Source of the DNA: Hyphomicrobiales bacterium
GTDB taxonomy: Bacteria > Pseudomonadota > Alphaproteobacteria > Rhizobiales > Kaistiaceae
Reading direction: 5' to 3'
Assembly: GCA_017305815.1 (NCBI GenBank)
Contig: JAFKJZ010000116.1
Span: 1-9,149 of the forward strand
DNA length: 9,149 bases
The position numbers and the translations under genes are program-made. Below, in pieces: positions 1 to 6,230 of the stretch. Under the pieces are notes generated by a model. It was not told the DNA's origin and made no database searches. It was given only the letters and a program-made list of their open reading frames with translations. Positions within the stretch are counted from its first letter, which is position 1, and each line of letters begins with the position of its first letter.

Positions 1-463
1 CGTCGCCTGGGTGGTGATGGCGAAGACCCGGCTCGGCCTCAACATCCGCGCCGTCGGTGAACATCCTGAAGCGGCCGAGACGCTCGGCCTCGACGTCTAC
101 CGGATCCGCTATCTCGCCGTCGCCATCTCGGGCGCGCTCGCCGGGCTCGGCGGCGCCTTCCTGTCGCTTTCGGCGACCGGCATCTTCATCGACAACATGA
201 CGGCGGGACGCGGCTATATCGCGCTGGCGATCCTGATCCTCGGCCGCCGCCATCCCGTCGGCGTGCTGCTGGCGGCGCTCCTCTTCGGCGCGGCCGATGC
301 CTTGCAGCTTCGCGCGCAGCTGCTGCCGACCGGCGTGCCGTTCCAGTTCATGCTGATGCTGCCCTATGTCCTCACCATCATCGTGCTGGCAGGCTTCGTC
401 GGACGCGGCGGCGCTCCCGCCGCGCTCGGCGTGCCGTTCCGGCGCGGCCGCTCCGGAGACTGA
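1..463 (+). CDS. ABC transporter inner-membrane permease, BMP/nucleoside or simple-sugar type (C-terminal part, 5' end outside window)
   Basis: This is the last ~153 codons of a permease; the frame is open to the left edge, so the real start lies outside. It would form half of the membrane channel of an importer that takes up a nucleoside, purine-like or sugar-like solute. Visible hallmarks are the cytoplasmic coupling-loop region [20 protein letters not shown] (conserved G-x-N-x-x-A/V-x-G then A-A-x-x-L-G), followed by hydrophobic segments and the motif [17 protein letters not shown], which is typical of the permeases that work with BMP-family lipoprotein binding proteins (BPD_transp_2 superfamily). 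A final membrane helix ends near GFVGR and a short Arg-rich tail follows. The stop at 461-463 lies 5 nt before the next start and the next gene's Shine-Dalgarno sequence sits in its last codons, so the two are co-transcribed. The family is secure; the substrate is not. Confidence 0.93.
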   Translation, partial: VAWVVMAKTRLGLNIRAVGEHPEAAETLGLDVYRIRYLAVAISGALAGLGGAFLSLSATGIFIDNMTAGRGYIALAILILGRRHPVGVLLAALLFGAADALQLRAQLLPTGVPFQFMLMLPYVLTIIVLAGFVGRGGAPAALGVPFRRGRSGD

Positions 464-468
464 TTGCC

Positions 469-1200
469 ATGCTCGATCTTCATGCCGCCACTTCGCCGGA
501 AGTGAAGGAAGCGCTCGCAAAGGGCGCGGTCGCGGTGCTGGCGGTCGGCGCGCTGGAGCAGCATGGCGCGCACCTGCCGCTTTCGACCGACACGATCATG
601 GCGCAGGGTGTTGCCCGGCGGATCGCCGCCGAGATCGACGGCCTGCTGCTGCCGCCGATCGCCTATGGCGACGCCTGGAACAATGAGGGCTTCGCCGGCA
701 CGTTGTCGCTGTCGTCCGATACGATGCGGGCGATCTTCCTCGATATCGGCCACGGCCTGAAGCGGATGGGCGTGAAGGCGCTGATCATCGTCAACGGCCA
801 TTTCGGCAACCGCGTCGCGATCACGCAGGCCGCGCAGGCGCTGAAGGTCGAGGCCGGCTTCCCGGTCATGTATCTCGATTATCCCGGCATGGAGGCGATC
901 GCCTCGAAGATCTGCGACAGCCAGCCGGCGGCGCCGACCTTCTATCACGCCGACGAGGTCGAGACCTCGATGGTGCTGGCGCTGGAGCCGCAGCTCGTGC
1001 GCATGGACAAGGCGGCGGCGGAATATCCCGTGTTCCCCGAAACCTTCGGGCTGGAGCCGATGGGCCTCGATACGTTCAACAAGTCCGGCGTGTTCGGCGA
1101 TCCGCGCCCGTCGACGGCGGAAAAGGGCGAGACGCTCATCGCCGGCATCGCCGAAGAGAGCGTCCGCCTGATCCGGCTGTTCCTGGCCAGGCTCGGCTAG
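469..1200 (+). CDS. Creatininase-family metal-dependent amidohydrolase (243 aa)
   Basis: This is a cytosolic metallohydrolase of the creatininase fold, a family that opens cyclic amides or cleaves formamides and includes creatinine amidohydrolase, FAPy deformylases and MftE. The N-terminal metal motif is clear: GALEQHGAHLPLSTDT supplies E30, H32 and D41 with the same spacing as E34/H36/D45 of Pseudomonas creatininase. The central NGHFGN motif (109-114) gives H111, and HADEVETSM (160-168) gives further acidic active-site residues. At the position of creatininase Glu122 there is Gly113, as in the NGHGGN members of the wider family, so true creatininase activity is unlikely. The ATG is preceded by GGAG at 455-458 inside the permease gene. 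Placement right behind an importer suggests that it hydrolyses the imported compound. The exact substrate is unknown. Confidence 0.93.
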   Translation: MLDLHAATSPEVKEALAKGAVAVLAVGALEQHGAHLPLSTDTIMAQGVARRIAAEIDGLLLPPIAYGDAWNNEGFAGTLSLSSDTMRAIFLDIGHGLKRMGVKALIIVNGHFGNRVAITQAAQALKVEAGFPVMYLDYPGMEAIASKICDSQPAAPTFYHADEVETSMVLALEPQLVRMDKAAAEYPVFPETFGLEPMGLDTFNKSGVFGDPRPSTAEKGETLIAGIAEESVRLIRLFLARLG

Positions 1201-1227
1201 GGACCGCGATCTCCCGCCGTCACGGCC

Positions 1228-2417
1228 CTATCGCGCGGCGACCGGGCCCGCGCGGTATTCCGCCTCGGTGACCTTTTCCAGCCAGGTCACGACATTGCCG
1301 TCCTGCGCCTCGGCCATCGCGAAATGCACCATCGGCTCGGTGGCGCTCGCCCCGTGCCAGTGGCGCAGTTGCGGCGGGATCCAGACGACGTCGCCGGGAA
1401 GGACTTCCTCGATCGGTCCGCCTTCCTTCTGAACCCAGCCCTTGCCGGAGACGATATAGAGCGTCTGCCCGAGCGGATGGGTGTGCCAGGCGGTGCGGGC
1501 GCCGGCGGCGAAGGAAACAGTCGCGCCGCTGATCCGCGCCGGCGCATTGCCCTGGTAGCGCGTGGCGACGCGGACCTGGCCGCTGAAATAGGCCTCCGGC
1601 CCGGCATCGCCGCCATTCGGATCGGCGCGGACGATCTGTAGCTCGGCTGCGGGCGGCTCGGCGGCCTTCTCCTCGCGGGCGGCAAACACCTTCTGCAGCA
1701 CCGGCACCGCCGACATGGCGCGTGGCCAGCCGGCATAGAAGCCGAGATGGGCCGGCACTTCGGCTGCCTCGGCGCGCGTCAGGCCGTTGTCCATGGCGCG
1801 ATTGGCGTGGAAGGGAAGCTGCTCGGGCTGCCCGATGGCGATGAGCACCGCCATGGTGACGAGGCTGCGATCGCGCGCCGACAGATCGGGCCGCCGCCAG
1901 AGATCACCGAACAGCACGCGGTTGGTGAGCTCGCGGTCGGGGCGACATTGGCGTCGACGGTGGCGGTGCGCGCCGCTTCGGCGGCGGCCTCCAGTTCGAT
2001 GCGGGCGGCGTCGCTGTCGGCGACGGGGCCGATCTTGCGCTCGTCGAAGACCTTCTTCGTCTCGGCGACGGCCGACATCGCGTTGGGCCAGCCGGAATAG
2101 AAGGCGAGATGGGTAATGAGCTCGCCGATCTCGCCCGGCTGGACGCCGTTGTCGAGCGCCCGGCCGACATGGGCGCCGATCTGCGCCGTCCGGCCGGTCG
2201 AGACCAGTGCCGCGACGGTGACCAGGCTGCGGTCGCGCGGCGCCAGTTCGCCGCGCTTCCAGACTTCGCCGAAAAGGATCTCGTCGGTGAACTGGCCGAG
2301 GCCGGGGGCGACCTCATAGACGGCGGCGGGTGCGATGCGGGTCATGCTATCCTCCCTGGCCTCGACCCCGGTTGCGGCCAGGGTCGAGATGGCGATGGAT
2401 GCTGCGATGTTCTTCAT
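1228..2417 (-). pseudogene. Frameshifted CMD-CMD-cupin protein (two carboxymuconolactone decarboxylase domains plus a cupin of the hydroxynitrile-lyase-like type)
   Basis: Two overlapping reading frames together spell one protein of about 396 aa. The first frame (ATG at 2417, GAGG 7 nt upstream) has a probable signal peptide ending near GVEA/RE, then a CMD domain at about residues 40-125 (RDRSLVTVAALV, H83, ITHLAFYSGWPNA). It is in frame to PTA at residue 162, then turns into unrelated sequence and stops at 1779. The homologous continuation ELTNRVLFGDLW lies in another frame and runs to 1228: a second CMD domain (RDRSLVTMAVL, HANRAMDNG, GFYAGWPRA) and a cupin with AWHTHPLGQT and PGDVVWIPPQLRHWHG. 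Adding one base near 1930-1935 restores a single frame. The downstream half could start only at a GTG (1917) that codes a conserved Val and lacks a good ribosome site. It is the last gene of the operon, 20 bp after the dehydrogenase. It is either a true lesion or a sequencing error. Confidence 0.88.
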
Positions 2418-2437
2418 GGCGGAACCTCGGTCTCGGA

Positions 2438-3454
2438 CTAGACGCTGAGCAGCGTCTTGATGGCGCGACGCTCATCCATGGCGCGATAGCCCTCGGCGAC
2501 GTCCTCGAGCGGCACGGTCAGGTCGAAGACCCTGCCGGGATTGATCTCCCGCTTCAGCACCAGATCCATCAGGTGCGGCAGGAAACGCCGCACCGGCGCG
2601 GGGCCGCCGAGCAGGCTCTTCTGGGCGAAGAACAGGCCCTGGCCGTCGAGCTGGACGCCGTGCGGCACGCCGACGAAGCCGATATTGCCGCCGGGCCGGG
2701 CGCAGTTCATGGCCTGGGTCATCGATTCCTGCGTGCCGACGCATTCGAGCACCGATTCCGCGCCGACATTGCCGGTCAGTTCCTTGACCCGCGCCACGCC
2801 GGCATCGCCACGTTCGGAGACGATGTCGGTGGCGCCGAATTCCAGCGCCAGGTCCTGCCGCGTCTTGTGCCGGCTCATGGCGATGATGCGGTCGGCGCCC
2901 ATCTGCTTGGCGGCGAGCACGCCCATCAGGCCGACCGCACCGTCGCCCACGACCACGGCCGTCGATCCCGGCTGCACGCGCGCCGCGTCGGCGGCGTACC
3001 AGCCCGTGCCGAGAACGTCGGATGCCGCGAGCAGGCTCGGGATCAGGTCATCGGCGGGCAATTCCGGCGTGGCGACCAACGTGCCGTCGGCGAGCGGCAC
3101 CCGCGCATAGGGCGCCTGGGCACGGCTCATGAATTCGCGCTGCTCGCAGGACGACTGGAAGCCGAAGCGGCAATGCGGGCAGGTGTTGTCGGAAAGGCAG
3201 AAGGAGCCGACGACGAACTGCCCCGGCTTCACGGTGCGGACGGCGCTGCCGACCTCGACCACGACGCCGCAATACTCGTGGCCCATATGCATGGGCTGGC
3301 TCATCGGCTGCAGCCCGCGATAGGGCCACAGATCCGAGCCGCAGATGCAACTGGCCGACAGCTTGATGATGGCGTCGGTGGGATGGAGGATCTGCGGATC
3401 CTCGACCTCTTCGCAGCGGATGTCGCCGGGGGCGTGGAGAACGGTTCCGAGCAT
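2438..3454 (-). CDS. Zinc-dependent alcohol dehydrogenase, medium-chain (MDR) family (338 aa)
   Basis: This is a cytosolic NAD(P)-dependent oxidoreductase that interconverts an alcohol and a carbonyl. The catalytic zinc ligands are visible as C38 in CICGSD and H59-E60 in MGHEYCGVV, with D146 in ASDVLGTGW as the probable fourth. The structural-zinc lobe is incomplete by the classical pattern: CPHCRFGFQSSC gives C92, C95 and C103, but Gly98 stands where the third Cys normally is; this variant is, to my recollection, usual in its subfamily. The Rossmann motif GDGAVG is at 170-175, followed by MSRHKTR in the region that selects the cofactor, where Ser-Arg hints at NADP(H). AGGAG stands about 7 nt before the ATG. 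It is 26 bp downstream of the cyclophilin-like gene and 20 bp upstream of the CMD-cupin gene, hence in one operon. The substrate cannot be told; the subfamily is broadly annotated. Confidence 0.94.
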   Translation of the reverse strand: MLGTVLHAPGDIRCEEVEDPQILHPTDAIIKLSASCICGSDLWPYRGLQPMSQPMHMGHEYCGVVVEVGSAVRTVKPGQFVVGSFCLSDNTCPHCRFGFQSSCEQREFMSRAQAPYARVPLADGTLVATPELPADDLIPSLLAASDVLGTGWYAADAARVQPGSTAVVVGDGAVGLMGVLAAKQMGADRIIAMSRHKTRQDLALEFGATDIVSERGDAGVARVKELTGNVGAESVLECVGTQESMTQAMNCARPGGNIGFVGVPHGVQLDGQGLFFAQKSLLGGPAPVRRFLPHLMDLVLKREINPGRVFDLTVPLEDVAEGYRAMDERRAIKTLLSV

Positions 3455-3480
3455 GGAAAGCTCCTCTGGCAGGATGGGGA

Positions 3481-3951
3481 TCAGGAAAGGGGTTCGATGC
3501 GGAGGGGGAATTTTCCGCGTGTCCGCAACGGCTCGAAGCCGCCGTCGATGCGGCCGAGCCGGATCAGCCCGCGCGACCAGCGATAGCCGGCGTAGAAGAA
3601 GGCGAGATTGCCCCAGGGCGCGTAGTAGCAGAGGTCGCCGGGTCGCTCGTCGCCGAACGGACCGCTGCCATCCTCCGTCAGCCTGCGCGGCAGGTAGCTG
3701 ATCTTTTCGTTGTTGGCGTAGTCGTCGATCGAAAGGTCGCGGAGCGGCAGCGGCGTCGCGAAATCGCGCGCGGACGGGTTGTCCTCCAGCGTCGCCGCCA
3801 GGTCCCGATCGCCGAACGAAATCCGTATCTTCATGTCAACGGATCCTTGGCCTTGTGCGGCCCCCGGCGTCGTTCCGGCAAGCGCCAAGGGCGCAGCCGC
3901 GAGCAGGCAGGCCTTCAGCAGGGCTCGACGGTTGGGGGCTGGCGATCTCAT
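3481..3951 (-). CDS. Exported cyclophilin-like fold protein (156 aa)
   Basis: The mature part matches the small cyclophilin-like family (Pfam cyclophil_like2, TM1367-like), whose members have a cyclophilin beta-barrel but no proven prolyl isomerase activity. The visible family pattern is an opening MKIRISFGDRDLAATLEDN, then ATPLPLRDLSIDDYANNEKI, and the conserved GDLCYYAPWGNLAFFY block, with the ending GLIRLGRIDGGFEPL. The first ~35 residues are an export signal: NRRALLKACLLAAAPLALAG has a twin-arginine-like RRxLLK followed by a hydrophobic core and an Ala-rich cleavage region. The start at 3951 overlaps the exporter's stop by 4 bp (ATGA), which suggests translational coupling. A second Met (MKIRI) about 39 codons later could yield an unexported form, but the ATGA start is preferred. 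The role is unknown; the operon suggests that it acts with the exporter and the dehydrogenase. Confidence 0.88.
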   Translation of the reverse strand: MRSPAPNRRALLKACLLAAAPLALAGTTPGAAQGQGSVDMKIRISFGDRDLAATLEDNPSARDFATPLPLRDLSIDDYANNEKISYLPRRLTEDGSGPFGDERPGDLCYYAPWGNLAFFYAGYRWSRGLIRLGRIDGGFEPLRTRGKFPLRIEPLS

Positions 3952-5138
3952 CGGGCGGCCTGCCGGGTATCGAGCGCGGCGACGGTGGCGACGACGGCGG
4001 AGGCGAGCAGCAGCCCGGCGGCAAGCGCGAACGCGCTCCACCATCCCTGCGCGTCGAACAGCAGGCCGCCGAGGGCGGCGCCCAGCGTGATGGCGAACTG
4101 GATGACGGCGACCTGCAGGCCACCGCCGGCCTCGGCGTCGTCGCGCAGGGCGCGGCTCAGCCATGTGCCCCAGCCGACCGGCGCGGCGGTGCCGAAGAAG
4201 CCCCAGCCGACCAGCAGGATCGCGACGGCGGCGGGCGTGGAACCGAAGGCGATCAGCGCCGCCGCGACGAGCGCCATCACGAGCGGAATGGCGATGACGA
4301 TGCTGTAGAGCCGTGCGCCCAGCAGCCGGCCGATGGCCCAGGTTCCGACTACGCCGGCGAGCCCCATCAGGAGGAGCATCGCCGAGAGCGCCGGAATGCT
4401 GACGCCCGTAACGGTCTCGAGGAACGGCCGCAGATAGGTGAACAGCGAAAACTGGCCCATGAAGAACAGGAAGATCGCCGACATGCCGAGCGCCACCTGG
4501 CGGCGCCGCAGCAATCCGAACACGTTGCTCGATCGCCTCGCGCCGGCCGGCGGCAGCGCCGGCATGCCGATCCACTGCCAGACGAGGGCTAGCAGGGCCA
4601 GCGGAACGACGAGGAAGAACGCGCCGCGCCAGCCGACATGTTGGTCGAGGATGCTGCCGAGCGGCGCCGCGATCGTCGCGGCGATGGCGTTGCCGGCGTT
4701 GATCATGGCCAGGCCCTTCGGCACCGCATCCTCCGGCACCAGGCGCATGACGATCGCCGTGGACATCGACCAGAAGCCGCCGATGGCGATGCCGAGCAGG
4801 GCGCGGCCGACCATCAGCACGGCATAGCCGGGCGCGAAGGTGACGATCAGGCCGGAGACGACCAGCAGGGCTGAAAAGGAGAGCAGGACGAGCTTCCGGT
4901 CGATCCGCCGGACCAGCCCGGCGATGAACAGGCTGGTGACGACGGCGAAGATGCCGGAAACCGAAATCGCCTGGCCGGCGCGGCCTTCGCTGATGCCCAG
5001 GCCACCGGCGATCGGCGTCAGCAGGCTCACCGGCATGAATTCCGAGGTGATCAGAACCGCGACGCAAAGCGCCATCGAGAATACCGCGCCCCAGGCCGCC
5101 CGAGGTTCGATCAGTTCGCTGTCATAGGTCGTCGTCAT
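3948..5138 (-). CDS. NepI-like MFS transporter, DHA1 drug/purine-ribonucleoside efflux type (396 aa)
   Basis: This is an inner-membrane proton-coupled exporter with 12 expected helices. It follows E. coli NepI (purine ribonucleoside efflux) closely by eye: WGAVFSMALCVAVLITSEF, then PVSLLTPIA (about 37-44), the loop after helix 2 (GLVRRIDRK), the RALLGIAIGGFWSMSTAIVM block, GQFSLFTYLRPF, VGWGTW (321-326) and LQVAVIQFAITLGAALGG. The chosen ATG at 5138 gives 396 aa, the length I recall for NepI, and matches its N-terminus. The open frame continues to a TTG at 5201 and an ATG at 5189, but neither has a ribosome site; a weak GGTGGATGG precedes 5138. It is first in the four-gene run and divergent from the LysR gene. 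It may export a purine nucleoside analogue or another toxic small molecule; homology gives the family with more certainty than the substrate. Confidence 0.92.
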   Translation of the reverse strand: MTTTYDSELIEPRAAWGAVFSMALCVAVLITSEFMPVSLLTPIAGGLGISEGRAGQAISVSGIFAVVTSLFIAGLVRRIDRKLVLLSFSALLVVSGLIVTFAPGYAVLMVGRALLGIAIGGFWSMSTAIVMRLVPEDAVPKGLAMINAGNAIAATIAAPLGSILDQHVGWRGAFFLVVPLALLALVWQWIGMPALPPAGARRSSNVFGLLRRRQVALGMSAIFLFFMGQFSLFTYLRPFLETVTGVSIPALSAMLLLMGLAGVVGTWAIGRLLGARLYSIVIAIPLVMALVAAALIAFGSTPAAVAILLVGWGFFGTAAPVGWGTWLSRALRDDAEAGGGLQVAVIQFAITLGAALGGLLFDAQGWWSAFALAAGLLLASAVVATVAALDTRQAAR

Positions 5139-5155
5139 CCATCCACCACGCGAAA

Positions 5156-5172
5156 ACCGCCGCGCAGGCGGC
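5156..5172 (-). other. GC-rich leader hairpin followed by a T run, in front of the exporter gene
   Basis: On the minus strand CCGCC (5171-5167), a 5-nt loop and GGCGG (5161-5157) form a stem, extended by a G-U pair, and TTTT follows directly at 5156-5153. This resembles a small intrinsic terminator or attenuator about 15 nt before the chosen ATG. The stem is short, so the effect on expression is uncertain. Confidence 0.3.
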
Positions 5173-5228
5173 GCTATCGCGTGCAACATAGTCGGATGCA
5201 ATTGCTGTGATTAGACGGAAAGCCTCGT

Positions 5229-5256
5229 TTGAACTTATCGATATAGGCCATAAATT
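5229..5256 (+). promoter_or_regulatory. Possible sigma-70 promoter of the LysR gene
   Basis: TTGAAC at 5229-5234 and TAAATT at 5251-5256 are separated by 16 nt and precede the GTG start by about 33 nt. The match to consensus is moderate, and the LysR-type dyad lies across the spacer and the -10. Confidence 0.35.
5235..5253. promoter_or_regulatory. Candidate LysR-type regulator binding site (TTAT-N11-ATAA)
   Basis: A perfect dyad, TTAT at 5235-5238 and ATAA at 5250-5253 with an 11-nt spacer, lies in the shared intergenic region. It fits the T-N11-A rule for LysR-type boxes. Its centre is about 66 bp from the start point implied by a possible -10 TATGTT (5190-5185, minus strand) for the exporter operon, close to the classical position near -65. 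The site also falls between the -35 and -10 of the possible LysR promoter, which would permit autorepression. No footprinting can be inferred from sequence. Confidence 0.6.
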
Positions 5257-5288
5257 GATGCCGGCTGGACCAACAGCGGAGCGAACCC

Positions 5289-6182
5289 GTGCGCGACAAT
5301 TTCAACGATCTGCTGTGGTTCCTGGTCGTCGCCGAAGAGCGCAGCTTCACGAGGGCAGCGGCCAAGATCGGGATCACGCAATCGACACTGAGCCACACCA
5401 TCAAGCGCCTCGAGACGCGGATGGGACTGCGTCTGCTGGCGCGGACGACGCGCAGCGTCTCCACAACGGAAGCCGGCGAGCGCTTGCGCCAGTCGCTGGC
5501 GCCGCGCATCGCCGCGATCGAAACCGACATCGCCGCGCTGACCGATGACCGGGACAGGCCGTCGGGCACCGTGCGCATCACCGTTTCGGACCATGCGCTC
5601 GAAAAGCTCATCTGGCCGAAACTGAGGCCGCTGCTGCTCGACTATCCCGACATCCGTGTCGAGTTCAGCCGTGACAACGGACTGCGCAACATCGTCGAGG
5701 ACGGGTTCGATGCCGGCGTGCGGCTCGGCGAAACCGTCGAGAAGGACATGGTGGCGGTGCGGATCGGCCCCGACTGGCGGCTGGTCGCCATCGGCTCGCC
5801 CGGCTATTTCGCCGAGCGCGGCGTGCCGCTCACGCCGCAGGACCTCGTCTCGCACAATTGCATGATGTTGCGGCTGACGTCCGGCGGCGGCTTCTACGCC
5901 TGGGAATTCGAGAAGGACGGGCGGGACATGCGCATGCGCGTCGAGGGCCAGCTGCGCTTCAACACCACGCTGCCGATGGTCGATGCCGCTCTGGCCGGTT
6001 ACGGCATCGCATACGTGCCGGAGGATCTTGTCGACGAGCATGTCGCGGCCGGGCGCCTGCAGATCGTCCTCGACGATTGGTCGCCGCCATTCGCCGGCTA
6101 CTACCTCTATTTTCCGAGCAGCCGGCAGAACTCGGAGGCGTTCAAGGTCATCGTCAACGCGCTGCGCTATAGCGCTAGGTGA
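5289..6182 (+). CDS. LysR-family transcriptional regulator (297 aa)
   Basis: This is a DNA-binding regulator of the usual family length. The N-terminal winged helix-turn-helix covers about residues 5-65, with the typical SFTRAAAKIGITQSTLSHTI (19-38) followed by KRLE and then LLARTTRSVSTTEAGERL. The C-terminal effector domain (about 90-290) has the CrgA-like features IRVEFSRDNGLRNIVEDGFD, VGVRLGE-like VRLGETVEKDMVAVRI, the HNCMMLRL segment and the ALAGYGIAYVPE block. The start is a GTG with GGAG at 5278-5281 upstream. The gene is divergent from the exporter operon with a 150-bp region between, which is the classical arrangement for a LysR regulator that controls its neighbour and itself. The inducing ligand is unknown; a substrate or product of the dehydrogenase/CMD-cupin enzymes is a reasonable guess. 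Confidence 0.96.
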   Translation: MRDNFNDLLWFLVVAEERSFTRAAAKIGITQSTLSHTIKRLETRMGLRLLARTTRSVSTTEAGERLRQSLAPRIAAIETDIAALTDDRDRPSGTVRITVSDHALEKLIWPKLRPLLLDYPDIRVEFSRDNGLRNIVEDGFDAGVRLGETVEKDMVAVRIGPDWRLVAIGSPGYFAERGVPLTPQDLVSHNCMMLRLTSGGGFYAWEFEKDGRDMRMRVEGQLRFNTTLPMVDAALAGYGIAYVPEDLVDEHVAAGRLQIVLDDWSPPFAGYYLYFPSSRQNSEAFKVIVNALRYSAR

Positions 6183-6195
6183 TGGCAGGGAAGGA

Positions 6196-6224
6196 CGCGC
6201 CGCCGCGGCGATGCGGGCGGCGCG
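6196..6224. terminator. GC-rich inverted repeat between convergent genes, possible bidirectional terminator
   Basis: CGCGCCGCC (6196-6204) and GGCGGCGCG (6216-6224) are exact reverse complements around an 11-nt loop, in the 48 bp between the stops of the LysR gene and acuI. No T run follows on either strand, so it is not a canonical intrinsic terminator. Confidence 0.4.
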
Positions 6225-6230
6225 CCGAAG

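Noticed and set aside
1216..1226. GCCGT-C-ACGGC palindrome between the convergent creatininase and CMD-cupin genes
   Set aside because: The loop would be a single base and no T run follows, so it is too small to call a terminator.
1779..1935. Programmed ribosomal frameshift as the reason for the split CMD-cupin frames
   Set aside because: No slippery heptamer or downstream stimulatory structure is evident at the junction; a simple one-base loss explains it.
2330..3586. A 418-codon open frame on the plus strand opposite the dehydrogenase
   Set aside because: It mirrors the dehydrogenase codons, is rich in Arg, Gly, His and Asp without any family motif, and arises from GC-rich third positions.
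3481..5067. A 528-codon minus-strand frame that ends with the cyclophilin-like protein
   Set aside because: Only the last 156 codons are real. The longer N-terminal part is the shifted frame of the exporter, Arg/Ala-rich with no membrane segments, and the exporter's own frame is clearly the coding one.
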